From: an uncultured Lachnospiraceae bacterium
GTDB lineage: Bacteria; Bacillota; Clostridia; Lachnospirales; Lachnospiraceae
Direction: 5' to 3'
Assembly (NCBI GenBank): GCA_946182825.1
Contig: CAMGZH010000022.1
Coordinates: 1 to 44,212, forward strand
Length of the DNA stretch: 44,212 nt
Shown here in pieces: positions 1-8,829 of this stretch. Each line of letters starts with the position of its first letter. The first letter of the stretch is position 1. The notes below the pieces were generated by a model that saw only the letters and a list, made by a program, of their open reading frames with translations, had not been told where the DNA came from and did not search any database. A program made the position numbers and the translations under genes.

Positions 1-54
1 GAACCCACGTATCCAGCTTGGAAGGCTGGTGTTCTACCATTGAACTACACCCGC
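1..54 (-). tRNA. tRNA-Gly (TCC), 3' end cut by window
   Basis: On the minus strand the sequence starts GCGGGTGTAGTTCAATGG, which is a bacterial tRNA-Gly acceptor and D arm. The anticodon loop CTTCCAA carries anticodon TCC, and the start of the T arm (GGGTTC) is visible. The acceptor 3' half lies beyond position 1. It follows tRNA-Pro by 7 nt and is probably co-transcribed from the promoter at 199-227. Confidence 0.93.
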
Positions 55-61
55 ATATAAA

Positions 62-135
62 TCGAGGTGACAGGATTCGAACCTGCGGCCTCCTGGTCCC
101 AAACCAGGCGCTCTACCAAGCTGAGCCACACCTCG
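62..135 (-). tRNA. tRNA-Pro (TGG)
   Basis: The 74-nt cloverleaf is complete. The acceptor stem CGAGGTG pairs with CACCTCG, with A as discriminator base. The anticodon stem CCTGG/CCAGG encloses loop TTTGGGA with anticodon TGG (proline). The T arm contains GGTTCGAATCC. CCA is not encoded at the 3' end. It is the first gene of a small tRNA operon with tRNA-Gly. Confidence 0.96.
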
Positions 136-198
136 TATTTACTTCTGTGACCCATCAATACTTCGCTTGATTTCTGTGTCACCCGAAACGCAAGATAA

Positions 199-227
199 AT
201 TATAGGGCAGAGACCCCTTCCTGTCAA
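199..227 (-). promoter_or_regulatory. consensus sigma-A promoter of the tRNA operon
   Basis: On the minus strand TTGACA (222-227) is followed by exactly 17 nt and TATAAT (199-204). Both hexamers match the housekeeping consensus perfectly, as expected for a highly expressed tRNA operon. The tRNA-Pro 5' end lies about 64 nt downstream of the -10 box. Confidence 0.9.
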
Positions 228-360
228 CACATTTTTTCATTTTTTTCTTAAATTTCAACAATTTCCTTCGGAAGCCTTGATTTTAAAGGGATTGCGGGAC
301 CTGATTTTTTCATAAATGTAGGTGCAATTAATACAAATTCTCATTCTCTTTCCGTTTCGC

Positions 361-400
361 TATAATAAAAAGGCATTATAGAAACACTCTATAATGCCTT
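361..400 (-). terminator. intrinsic terminator of the two-component operon
   Basis: A perfect 12-bp inverted repeat (AAGGCATTATAG, 370-381, against CTATAATGCCTT, 389-400) has a 7-nt loop. On the minus strand it is followed by TTTTATTATA. It lies about 22 bp after the histidine kinase stop codon. Confidence 0.85.
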
Positions 401-422
401 GTGTTTTTGAAAGAACACGTCT

Positions 423-1667
423 TCAACTCTTTTTCTCAATGGGTAATACCACAGTAAAGCGCGTGTGTCCATTCTCACTGGTCACAGAAATGTTACCCCC
501 GTAACGAGTTGCTGTTCCCTGGGCGATGGCAAGTCCCAATCCGAAATGTCCGTTCTTACGATTTCTGGCCTTGTCCACCCGATAGAACCGCTCAAAAATA
601 TGAGGGAGCTGGTCTGCCGGAATGGTATCTCCATCATTCTCCACCGAAAGGATCATGGACTTGTGATCCTTTTTCAGGCTGACATAGATCTGTGTGCCCT
701 CTTTGGCATGATAGATGGCATTCTCAATCAGAGTCTCCACCATGCGGCTGATATCCACTGCCCTACCGGCAAACTCCAGATCCTCCGTCACGTTTTGAGC
801 GATGGTAACGCCTCTGTCATATGCTGCTGCCTCAAAAGGAAGAAGCACACCCTCCACCGTATCGGACAGGGAGAAGGTTTCGCTCCGATCCACCGTATCC
901 TGGTCTTCTACCTGTGCCAGCGTCAGAAGTTCCTGAATCAGACGACTCATCTTGCTTGTCTCGCCTTTGATATAGCTCAGATACTTCGGATTGTCCGGCA
1001 TACTTCTGGCCATATCCAGATTCACATCGATTACAGCCAGAGGCGTTTTCAGTTCATGGCTTGCATCTGCAACGAACTGCTTCTGCCGACGGACATTCTC
1101 CGTAATGGGCCGAACCAGCCAACGAGTCAATAAAAAGGAAAGGATCAGCACACCGATGATACCGAAAAAGGACAGCGCCACAATACCGATCACCGATGGG
1201 ATCAGCTTCCTTTGGATGTCATTGCGGTCGATATAGGTGACCTGGATATTCTCTTCTATATCACGGATCCGATATTCGTAATGGGATAGAATGCCACTGT
1301 TTGACCCGCTTTTTATCATTTTGAGGGCCATCTTCTCCACCTGTTTCTTGGAGGAATTACCGGCCTCTGTAAAAAGAGCCTTGTACTCCGGATCAAAGAC
1401 CACGCCATAGGCATTTGCCTTCTTCGCTTCCGGAGCCTTCCCATCTTCCTCCCCGGTCTCTGTCGCTCCATCCTTTAACCGGACACGAAGCAGGGACTCG
1501 TAATAGTTATCCAGCGACTTATCCTCAGCTGCCCGCAACTGATCATTGGCCGTCGTGATCGAGTTCACATACTGCATAAAAAGGGTTGACACCAGAATGG
1601 TCAGCACGAAAAGGATCAGCACAAGGGATAAGACCCACTGCAACTTTCTCTGTAATTTTCTAACCAT
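423..1667 (-). CDS. sensor histidine kinase (EnvZ/OmpR-type partner)
   Basis: This is a membrane sensor kinase of about 414 aa that should autophosphorylate and pass the phosphate to the response regulator encoded just upstream. It has TM1 at about residues 11-31, an extracytoplasmic region of about 120 residues, and TM2 at about 156-181. The HisKA box FVADASHELKTP places the phospho-histidine at about residue 204. A C-terminal HATPase contains the N box (ENAIYHA) and G boxes (HFGLGLAIA). The start chosen is the ATG one base after the regulator's stop codon. An upstream in-frame ATG at 1703 would overlap the regulator by 35 nt and is less likely. The two genes are translationally coupled and end at the terminator at 361-400. 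The sensed signal is unknown, because the external region shows no motif I recognise. Confidence 0.93.
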   Translation of the reverse strand: MVRKLQRKLQWVLSLVLILFVLTILVSTLFMQYVNSITTANDQLRAAEDKSLDNYYESLLRVRLKDGATETGEEDGKAPEAKKANAYGVVFDPEYKALFTEAGNSSKKQVEKMALKMIKSGSNSGILSHYEYRIRDIEENIQVTYIDRNDIQRKLIPSVIGIVALSFFGIIGVLILSFLLTRWLVRPITENVRRQKQFVADASHELKTPLAVIDVNLDMARSMPDNPKYLSYIKGETSKMSRLIQELLTLAQVEDQDTVDRSETFSLSDTVEGVLLPFEAAAYDRGVTIAQNVTEDLEFAGRAVDISRMVETLIENAIYHAKEGTQIYVSLKKDHKSMILSVENDGDTIPADQLPHIFERFYRVDKARNRKNGHFGLGLAIAQGTATRYGGNISVTSENGHTRFTVVLPIEKKS

Positions 1668-1668
1668 A

Positions 1669-2349
1669 TTACACTTCTTCCACCAGACGATAGCCCAGTC
1701 CACGGACTGCCTTCACCTGTAGATTGGCATGGAGGAATTTGAGTTTCCTTCGGATAAAAGAAACATACACCTCCACATTGTTATACTCCACGGAATCCTC
1801 ATGCCCCCAGATCCGCTGAGAGATCTTCTCCCTTGACAGTACCTCTCCCGGATTATCCATAAAATACTCCAAAAGCTTTAATTCCTTACCGGATAAGGTT
1901 ACGTCTGCCCCGGTCTCAGCGTTGCGGATGGCCCCGTTCTTACGATCCAGCTGAATGTTCCCCACCGTCAGCAGGTTGTCCTCCGGTCCGTGATTCCGAC
2001 GAATCAAAGCCCGGATTCGCGCCAGAAGCTCTTCCACCTCAAAGGGCTTGGTCAGGTAATCGTCTGCGCCTGCATCCAGCCCCTTGACTCTGTCTGTCAG
2101 TCCGGCCCTTGCCGTCAGCATGATGACCGGTGTCTTACGGCCTGCCTTTCGCATCTCCCAGATGATGTTCACGCCATCCATTCCCGGAAGCATTCCATCC
2201 ATAATGATCAGATCATAGGTATCACTCATGGACAGCTTATGTCCTGTGATTCCATCCTCGGCAATATCCACCTCATATTTCTCCTGCTGAAGGCGATCCC
2301 TTAGGGCGTCTGCCAGCGCAAATTCATCTTCTACAATCAAAAGCTTCAT
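1669..2349 (-). CDS. OmpR/PhoB-family response regulator
   Basis: This 226-aa DNA-binding regulator is the cognate partner of the following kinase. The receiver domain (about 1-115) has acidic residues in VEDE, the phospho-acceptor Asp51 in IIMDGMLPGMDG, and the conserved Lys in LTKPFE. The C-terminal winged helix (about 130-226) ends in VRGLGYRLVEEV, typical of the PhoB/OmpR effector domain. A strong Shine-Dalgarno (AGGAGGGGG) precedes the ATG, and a good sigma-A promoter lies at 2383-2411. The regulon cannot be deduced. The divergent licD-like gene is the nearest possible target, but no operator was identified. Confidence 0.95.
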   Translation of the reverse strand: MKLLIVEDEFALADALRDRLQQEKYEVDIAEDGITGHKLSMSDTYDLIIMDGMLPGMDGVNIIWEMRKAGRKTPVIMLTARAGLTDRVKGLDAGADDYLTKPFEVEELLARIRALIRRNHGPEDNLLTVGNIQLDRKNGAIRNAETGADVTLSGKELKLLEYFMDNPGEVLSREKISQRIWGHEDSVEYNNVEVYVSFIRRKLKFLHANLQVKAVRGLGYRLVEEV

Positions 2350-2382
2350 ATGTACCCCCTCCTGTTCTTTCCTAGTACTTCT

Positions 2383-2411
2383 ATCATAACGTATTCTTTA
2401 TTCCCCTTCAA
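2383..2411 (-). promoter_or_regulatory. sigma-A promoter of the two-component operon
   Basis: On the minus strand TTGAAG (2406-2411) is followed by a 17-nt spacer and TATGAT (2383-2388), five of six matches at -10. It lies 34 bp upstream of the response regulator ATG and drives regulator plus kinase. Confidence 0.75.
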
Positions 2412-2477
2412 TTCTCACAGCGGGATCCGTGCGTATCCCCTTCAAGTATAGTAAAATATACACAAAGGAGGAACGAT

Positions 2478-3449
2478 ATGTCATTACAACAAATTCCGGA
2501 AAACTTCTTCCTCGGAGAAGAAACCGACGGCTTTTACATAGAGCCCATGATGAAGCGGATCTGGGCCGCAGAACTGAAGGTTCTGTCCGAGGTGGATCGA
2601 ATCTGCCGCAAGTACAATCTGTCCTATTTTGCCGATTACGGCACTCTGATCGGAGCCATCCGTCACCGGGGATTTATCCCCTGGGATGATGACATCGATA
2701 TCAGTATGCACCGCAAGGATTATATGACCTTTCTTTCCGTTGCCCAACAGGAACTTCCGGAAGGCTATTCCCTGCATTCCTATTTTACAATGGAAGATCA
2801 TGCACAGCCCTTTGCAGTTGTAATGAATCGGGGAGATATCGGTGTGAATACACAGATCACAGAAGAATTTTACGGTTGTCCCTTTATCGTCGGAGTCGAG
2901 ATCTATCCTCTGGATAATCTGACAAGAAACTTAGAAGAACGTCAGACACAGATTCTTTTGCATCAGGCGGTGTATGATTGCGGACAGCGGTTCTACCAGT
3001 ACCAGCAGTCCGGGGAACTGGCAGAACGTATCCTGAAAATTCAAGATGCCACCGGCGTGACCTTCCGCAACGACATAAGCCTTGTTATGCAGGTAAGACA
3101 ACTTGCGGACAAAATTGCCATGCTCTACACCGAGGAGGAATCCGATGAACTTGTTCCGATGTATGACTTTTCCTTATTTGAAGAACCTCATATCCGGAAA
3201 AAGGAATGGTTCGCCGATCAGATTCGGGTTCCTTTCGAGTACACCAGCATACCGGTTCCCATCGGTTATGAGGAATTCCTTCGCTCCAAATACGGCGATT
3301 ATATGACCCCGGTAAGAGCCGGCGGTGGACATGATTACCCATTCTATAAGGTTCAGCTGCCGTCTCTTCCGGAGGCCTTGCGATCCTCCCTTATAGAAAA
3401 AGGAGAGATCCTTTCCTCTACTTCTCCCGAACCACCTGAAAGATCATGA
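2478..3449 (+). CDS. LicD-family phosphotransferase
   Basis: This 323-aa protein has the LicD hallmark: FADYGTLIGAIRHRG followed by the acidic cluster WDDDIDI at about residues 52-75. LicD proteins are nucleotidyltransferase-fold enzymes that add phosphocholine or related phospho-substituents to cell-surface glycans such as teichoic acids. No signal peptide or TM segment is seen, so it probably acts at the cytoplasmic face on lipid-linked or nucleotide-activated precursors. The start is supported by AAAGGAGG about 7 nt upstream. It is the only convincing plus-strand gene in the window. Its 3' end overlaps the convergent methyltransferase gene by 32 bp. The exact substrate cannot be told from sequence, since no choline kinase or cytidylyltransferase is adjacent. 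Confidence 0.9.
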   Translation: MSLQQIPENFFLGEETDGFYIEPMMKRIWAAELKVLSEVDRICRKYNLSYFADYGTLIGAIRHRGFIPWDDDIDISMHRKDYMTFLSVAQQELPEGYSLHSYFTMEDHAQPFAVVMNRGDIGVNTQITEEFYGCPFIVGVEIYPLDNLTRNLEERQTQILLHQAVYDCGQRFYQYQQSGELAERILKIQDATGVTFRNDISLVMQVRQLADKIAMLYTEEESDELVPMYDFSLFEEPHIRKKEWFADQIRVPFEYTSIPVPIGYEEFLRSKYGDYMTPVRAGGGHDYPFYKVQLPSLPEALRSSLIEKGEILSSTSPEPPERS

Positions 3450-4722
3450 ACTTCAGATAGTAACTGTCATCTCCGCCCCAGATCATCGGATGATCCGCGG
3501 CCTGGGTGCGGAACTGGATCTGGCGCAGACGCACATGTACGGAGTCTGCCGCCTCCTTGACCGTTTTCTTAAAGAGCTCCTCCGTCATAAAATGGGAACA
3601 GGAACAGGTGGCAAAATAGCCGCCGTCCTTCACCAGACGAATGCCCTGTCGGTTGATCTCCCGATAGCCTTTGATCGCCTGTTTGGTGGCGGTACGGCTC
3701 TTTGTAAAAGCCGGAGGATCGAGGATCAGAAGGTCATAGGATTCTCCCGCCTGATACAGCTTCGGAAGCTCATCCAGTACATCTGCCGCACGAAATGTCA
3801 CAACCTCCGACAGATGGTTGCGTCTGGCATTTTCCGTTGCCTGAGCGACCGCCAGTTCTGAGATATCAAGTCCCAACACGGAGCTTGCTCCACCAAGACC
3901 TGCGTTCAGCGCAAAGGTTCCCATATGGGTAAAGCAATCCAATACCTTCTTGCCCTTTGCAAGCTTCTGGATCTCCATACGGTTCTGCTTCTGATCCAGG
4001 AAGAAGCCGGTCTTCTGTCCGTTTTCCACGTCTACCAGATAAGATACTCCATTCTCCGTAATGGATACATGAACATCTTCTGCCGGCTGTGGGAAGGTCT
4101 CCTCCTCCCCGCTCTTCCACTGACGGAGCATATCATTGAAAGGCTGTTGGATCCAGCCTTCTTTTCCTGTCCAGATCCAGCCTTTGAAGGGAGTCATCCC
4201 CTCCTTTTTACGGACCTTCGCATCACTTCGCTCATAGATACCACGAAGAGACACACCGTCCTCCTGCAATACATGGATCAGAGATATGAGGATGGACTTC
4301 TTCAACCTGTCCATACCAAGGGACAGAGACTGTACCACCAGAAGGTCCTCGTACTTGTCTACCACAAGTCCCGGAAGAAAATCCGCCTCCCCAAAGATCA
4401 GTCGGCAGGAGGATGTGTCGATGACTTCCTTACGGTAGTCATATGCTGCTCTCACCCTCTCCTCCAGAAAACGATCATCGATGACTTCCCTTCGATGGCG
4501 GCAGAGCATACGGACACGGATCTTAGAATCCAGGTTGATCACACCCCAGCCCATAAAGTAACCGTCGAAGTCTTCCACCCGGACCACGTCACCGTTCTCA
4601 AACGTTCCGGTAACCTGTTCCACTTCATTGTCAAAGACCCAGCTGCCTCCGGACTTAAGAAGTCTTCCCTCTCCTTTGATCAGGTGTACAACGCCCTCTG
4701 ATGTATACGTTTGATTTGCCAT
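3418..4722 (-). CDS. class I SAM-dependent rRNA methyltransferase (RlmI/RlmK-like, PUA domain)
   Basis: This 434-aa protein has an N-terminal PUA-like RNA-binding region (about 1-90, with GDVVRVEDFDGYFMGWGVIN). A Rossmann methyltransferase domain follows, with the SAM-binding stretch VLDCFTHMGTFALNAG at about 258-275 and the catalytic motif LILDPPAFTKS at about 330-340. This order is that of the RlmI family, which makes 5-methylcytosine in 23S rRNA. The modified nucleotide in this organism is inferred only. The start is supported by GAGGAA before the ATG. It lies 24 bp after thiD on the same strand and overlaps licD tail-to-tail, so no separate terminator fits between them. Confidence 0.92.
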   Translation of the reverse strand: MANQTYTSEGVVHLIKGEGRLLKSGGSWVFDNEVEQVTGTFENGDVVRVEDFDGYFMGWGVINLDSKIRVRMLCRHRREVIDDRFLEERVRAAYDYRKEVIDTSSCRLIFGEADFLPGLVVDKYEDLLVVQSLSLGMDRLKKSILISLIHVLQEDGVSLRGIYERSDAKVRKKEGMTPFKGWIWTGKEGWIQQPFNDMLRQWKSGEEETFPQPAEDVHVSITENGVSYLVDVENGQKTGFFLDQKQNRMEIQKLAKGKKVLDCFTHMGTFALNAGLGGASSVLGLDISELAVAQATENARRNHLSEVVTFRAADVLDELPKLYQAGESYDLLILDPPAFTKSRTATKQAIKGYREINRQGIRLVKDGGYFATCSCSHFMTEELFKKTVKEAADSVHVRLRQIQFRTQAADHPMIWGGDDSYYLKFMIFQVVREK

Positions 4723-4746
4723 AAAAATTCCTCAATCTCCTATCTA

Positions 4747-5598
4747 TCAAGCTTCTTCGAGATAGTCTCCCTGCAATACACAGCCATGATCCATCGGACC
4801 GCTTCCCTGCCCCAGGTCAAGACCTGCAGAAAGACAGGTGGTCAGATATTCCTTGGCAAGAGCTGCTGCCCTCAACCGGTCAAAGCCCTTGGCAAGATTT
4901 GCCGTAATGGCGGAAGACAGGGTGCATCCCGTTCCATGGTGATTCGGATTCGGAATCCGAAGCCCCTTCAGCCAGGTTCCCTTCTTCTCATCGAAACAAT
5001 ACAGGTAATCGCTTGGCGCTCCCTGACAGTGTCCACCCTTCACCAGTACATCGATCTGAAGGGCATGGGAAAGCACCTGCGCCGCCTGCTGCATCCACGC
5101 TTCCTCATCCCCGGAACGCTCTGCCGCCACTTCCTGTCCCAGCAGCCTCAACAGCTCTTCCGTCTCAGGAATATTCGGTGTTACAAGATCACAAAGCGGG
5201 AGAATCTTCTCCACAAAGACCGCTTTGGCATTTTCTGCCATCAGAGCCTTTCCGCTGGTGGATACCATAACCGGATCCACTACCACATGCGGCAGGTCTT
5301 CCTTCTCAAGGATTTCTGCAACTTCTCCCATAATCCCCACATTCGGTAACATGCCGATCTTAACCGCATCCGGCCGAATATCGGTCAAAACGCTAAGGAG
5401 CTGATCCGTCACCATATGGCCTGCCACCGGCTGTGTTGCCCAGTATTCCTTGGTGTTCTGGGCGGTCAGGGCTGTGATCACACTGCATCCATAGACCCCA
5501 TTTGCCATAAAGGTCTTAAGATCCGCCGCAATTCCGGCTCCACCACTGGGATCGGATCCTGCAATTGTAAGTGCTACTTTTTTCGTTGTCATTGTCAT
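4747..5598 (-). CDS. thiD: hydroxymethylpyrimidine/phosphomethylpyrimidine kinase
   Basis: This 283-aa ribokinase-fold enzyme of thiamine biosynthesis phosphorylates HMP and then HMP-P to HMP-PP. The N terminus has TIAGSDPSGGAGIAADLKTF, the ThiD signature, and the C terminus has the anion-hole motif NHHGTGCTLSSAI with the catalytic Asp position replaced by Gly-Cys surroundings, as is usual for ThiD. The start at 5598 was preferred because AGGAG lies 7 nt upstream. In-frame ATGs further upstream (to 5631) have no such site. Only about 40 bp separate it from sbcC, too little for a TPP riboswitch. It is probably read through from the sbcDC operon. Confidence 0.95.
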   Translation of the reverse strand: MTMTTKKVALTIAGSDPSGGAGIAADLKTFMANGVYGCSVITALTAQNTKEYWATQPVAGHMVTDQLLSVLTDIRPDAVKIGMLPNVGIMGEVAEILEKEDLPHVVVDPVMVSTSGKALMAENAKAVFVEKILPLCDLVTPNIPETEELLRLLGQEVAAERSGDEEAWMQQAAQVLSHALQIDVLVKGGHCQGAPSDYLYCFDEKKGTWLKGLRIPNPNHHGTGCTLSSAITANLAKGFDRLRAAALAKEYLTTCLSAGLDLGQGSGPMDHGCVLQGDYLEEA

Positions 5599-5640
5599 AA
5601 TCATTCTCCTTTTTCTTTCCATATGTATCATATCATATCT

Positions 5641-8600
5641 TTAGGAGATCACCCACCTGCTATGACTTCCTTTTTCATCTTTTGTAATAATCAACTGATC
5701 ATCGATCTTGGTCTTTAACTCATTGACATGGGAAATAATGCCGATCAGCCTTTGATCCCCTGCCATATCGGACAGAATACGAACCGCTTCATTGCGCGAT
5801 CTATCATCCAGTGAACCAAAGCCCTCATCAATAAACATCACGTCCAGCCGGATTCCCGCTGCGCTTTCCTGAATCTGATCTGCCATACCAAGTGCCATGG
5901 AGAGAGCCGCCATAAAAGACTCTCCGCCGGACAGGGTGTTCACCGGACGTTTGCCTCCGTTGACAAAGGAGTGCACCATCAGGTCTAGTCCCTTATTCTT
6001 ACCGGTGGCGGCATCCTCTAATTCCATCAGTTCCAGACGATACTGTGATGCTGTCATGGGCGTAAACCTTCTGTTGGCATGCACCAAAATCTTCTGAAGA
6101 TAATAGCGCTGTACAAAGGTCTCCAGATCCATGCGGCTTCCTGTCAGCTTACCGGAGAGCTTATCGGCAAGATGCTCCAGCACTTCCTGTTTGCCGATGG
6201 CCGCCTTTCGCTCTTCCTGTCCCGGTGCCAGCCGGTCGTAGATCTGACGAGCCACAGAAGCACTCTGTCTGGCTGCCGCCCAGTTCTGCTGGCAAAGTGC
6301 AAGTCGCTCACTGACCTTTTCCTTCTTCTCAGAAAGAGCGGCAAGGTCCATCTGTTCCCGGCCTGCAATGGTCTGATCCGCCGCCTCCATGGAAGCAGCA
6401 ACGGATGCCACCTCCTTCGCATACTCTTCTGATCCCTGCCGCAGCTTTTTGATCTGTTCCGGAGCATATTCCGCCAGAAGCTTCTGCCACGCTTCTTCCT
6501 GCAGCTGCTTCTTTTGCATCCACTCTTCGTACTCTGCCGCCCTCCGGCTCTTTTCCTCCTGACGCTTCGGCAGTTCTTCTGTCAGGCTCTGCATTCTGGA
6601 CGAAACCTCCAGAAGTGCCTTACGGTCGGCTTCATCAACGGCGGCTGCCTGCTCTTCTTCCTTCCGGCATAAAAGCAGATCCTTCTCCGCCTTCTCATCC
6701 GCCTGCATTGCCTCTTCCCTTGTCTTGAATTCTCCTGTATCTTTCAGGCTTTCCACCAGAGATGTGGCTCTTGCAAGCTCGGCTGTCAGCTTCTTTTCCT
6801 TTTCTGCCGCAAGCGCTGTCTCCTCTTTTCGCTTGGCATGAACGCTGCGCAGTCTGTCATGTTCCTTTTCAAGATCCTGCAGCTCCTTAAGCTTTTGACT
6901 CACTGCTTCCTGTTCCTTTTCAAGTACTGCCATATGAGTCAAAAGAGCCTCTCTCATCTCCTGACAGCTTAGGCCAGACTGCACTTCTCCCAGAAGGGTA
7001 TTCAGCTTTTCTCCTATCTGCTCTCTTCTCTTGTCCCCGGTCTCTTCCCTCTCCCGGATGGTGGCCGTCGTCTCGTTACACTTAGTGGCAAGCTCCATCA
7101 TCTTCCGGTTCTTCTCTTCCACCTGCTCTTTATACTGATCCAGCTCTTCCTTGGTCAAGACCTCGGCTTCTCCCATCCAGACAAAAGGCTTTGGATGTTC
7201 CGTTGAACCGCATACCGGACACGGGCTTCCCTCCGTAAGGCTTCTGGCAAGAACCCCTGCCTGGGCATCCAAAAAGATGCCGTACTGCCTTTCGTAGCCT
7301 TCCTTCTCCTTCCGGTAATCCTCCTTCGCCTCTTCGTACCGCTTCTGTCCAAGAGCAAGATTCTCCGTCAGCTTTTTTGTATAGGCCTCAGCCCGTTCCT
7401 CTTCCTCAATGGTTCCTAACAGCTCCTGTGCCACGGCAAGTCCGTTCTTTTTCAAAAGAGACTCCTTTTGAACCTGGGGGAGGGCCTTTAATTCCACTGC
7501 CCAGACAGCTTCCTTCTCCTCCATTTCCGTGAGACTTTGCTGCAGTTTCTCATAGGCTTCTCTTCCCTCTTTTGCCTGCGTCTGCACCTTCACAAGGTTC
7601 TCTTTCGCCTGCTCCATCTGGGAAAACAACTCCAGGCTCTTCCTTGCCATCTCACGAACCTTGCCGCTTCTTTCCGACTGCTCCGTCAGCCGGTCGCGGC
7701 TCTTTTTATGCTGCTGCTCCGACTCCTTCGCCTTCGCCCGAAGAGCCGGATAGGATGCCTTCACCTCTTCCAGCTGACGACTCACACGGTCTGCCTCCCG
7801 CTTTGCATCCAGATACAGCTTATACGCAGCCTGAATCTGGTCGGCACCCTGCAGCTGTTCCAGAAGGATCTTTTCCTTCTGCCTCTCCTCCTTCTGTGCC
7901 ATAAGCTCCTTCCACCGCTCGCCGGCACTTTTTCGGATCTCATAGGCATTCTTAAGCTCCATTCCCCGGGTCAAAAGAGTGGAGATCTCCTCCAGTTCCT
8001 TTGCTACCTGATTCTTCTCTTCATCGCTTTTTGTCTCTTCCGCCCTCAGATATTCGTTCAGCTCTGTAAGAAGGGAAAGAAACTCCTCCATATAGGACAG
8101 ACTGCCTTCTTTGATCTTCTCCCGCAGGGCCAAAAGTTCTTCCCGCTTCTCATAATTTGGCGGAATCTCAAGACCTGCTGCAATGGTTGCGCAGGTCTGG
8201 CGGAGCACATTCACCTGCTCCATTTTCTCATTGGCCCTCTGGCGCAGTTCCACCGCCACACGGTCATACAAATCTGTTCCGAACAGCTTACGGAAAATCA
8301 GCTTTTTATCCTTGGAAGGCGCCCGCAGTACCGTCATGAATTCTCCCTGGGCTATCATAGCCACCTGGGCGAACTGACCGCGATCGAGTCCTACGATTTC
8401 GATGATCTTTGCATCCGTCTCCTTTGAAGGGTAGACCATTCCATCCGGCATCGTCAGCGTAACGGAAGATGACACGGTTTTCAGTTTTCCCTTGTTGGCT
8501 CCCCTTGTCACTCTCTTGTAGTGCAGCGGCACGCGACGGATCCTGTATTCCTCTTCCCCGTCGATTCCCTCCTGGGTAAAGGTCAGCTCCACATAAGGCT

Positions 8601-8829
8601 CCACATCCACGGAGGCAAACTGGCTCACCAGCTCGATTCCGTCCTTCCGATTCTGTGTGGAGGAATTCTCTCCGTAGAGAGCAAAGACAATTCCATCGAA
8701 AATAGTGGTCTTTCCCGCTCCTGTATCTCCTGTGATCAGGAAAAGATTCTGCCGTGGCTTTGTAAAATCCACCACCTCATGTCCTCCATAGGACGCAAAG
8801 GCTTCCATTTCCAGTCTTACCGGTCTCAT
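5641..8829 (-). CDS. sbcC: exonuclease subunit SbcC (Rad50-like SMC ATPase)
   Basis: This 1062-aa ATPase subunit of the SbcCD (Mre11-Rad50-type) nuclease opens and degrades hairpin and blocked DNA ends. Walker A (GDTGAGKT) is at about residues 34-41. Long coiled coils of charged Glu/Lys/Gln heptads run from about 190 to 900 and are interrupted by the zinc hook CPVCGSTEHP at about 537. The ABC signature LSGGES is at about 966, with Walker B and D loop (VMFIDEGFGSLD) at about 1000. Length is typical of the family. The start ATG overlaps the sbcD stop by 4 nt (ATGA), so the two are translationally coupled. Confidence 0.97.
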   Translation of the reverse strand: MRPVRLEMEAFASYGGHEVVDFTKPRQNLFLITGDTGAGKTTIFDGIVFALYGENSSTQNRKDGIELVSQFASVDVEPYVELTFTQEGIDGEEEYRIRRVPLHYKRVTRGANKGKLKTVSSSVTLTMPDGMVYPSKETDAKIIEIVGLDRGQFAQVAMIAQGEFMTVLRAPSKDKKLIFRKLFGTDLYDRVAVELRQRANEKMEQVNVLRQTCATIAAGLEIPPNYEKREELLALREKIKEGSLSYMEEFLSLLTELNEYLRAEETKSDEEKNQVAKELEEISTLLTRGMELKNAYEIRKSAGERWKELMAQKEERQKEKILLEQLQGADQIQAAYKLYLDAKREADRVSRQLEEVKASYPALRAKAKESEQQHKKSRDRLTEQSERSGKVREMARKSLELFSQMEQAKENLVKVQTQAKEGREAYEKLQQSLTEMEEKEAVWAVELKALPQVQKESLLKKNGLAVAQELLGTIEEEERAEAYTKKLTENLALGQKRYEEAKEDYRKEKEGYERQYGIFLDAQAGVLARSLTEGSPCPVCGSTEHPKPFVWMGEAEVLTKEELDQYKEQVEEKNRKMMELATKCNETTATIREREETGDKRREQIGEKLNTLLGEVQSGLSCQEMREALLTHMAVLEKEQEAVSQKLKELQDLEKEHDRLRSVHAKRKEETALAAEKEKKLTAELARATSLVESLKDTGEFKTREEAMQADEKAEKDLLLCRKEEEQAAAVDEADRKALLEVSSRMQSLTEELPKRQEEKSRRAAEYEEWMQKKQLQEEAWQKLLAEYAPEQIKKLRQGSEEYAKEVASVAASMEAADQTIAGREQMDLAALSEKKEKVSERLALCQQNWAAARQSASVARQIYDRLAPGQEERKAAIGKQEVLEHLADKLSGKLTGSRMDLETFVQRYYLQKILVHANRRFTPMTASQYRLELMELEDAATGKNKGLDLMVHSFVNGGKRPVNTLSGGESFMAALSMALGMADQIQESAAGIRLDVMFIDEGFGSLDDRSRNEAVRILSDMAGDQRLIGIISHVNELKTKIDDQLIITKDEKGSHSRWVIS

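Noticed and set aside
1-135. tRNA-Gly/tRNA-Pro as an integration site of an island
   Set aside because: No integrase or repeat of the tRNA 3' end was seen, and core genes follow directly.
45-230. 61-aa minus-strand open frame
   Set aside because: It runs through both tRNA genes and their promoter.
5599-5640. TPP riboswitch before thiD
   Set aside because: Only about 40 bp separate thiD from sbcC, and no thi-box motif is visible.
7537-8427. 296-aa plus-strand open frame
   Set aside because: It lies antisense within the sbcC coiled coil. Leu/His/Gln-rich composition is typical of reverse-complemented Glu/Lys-rich heptads.
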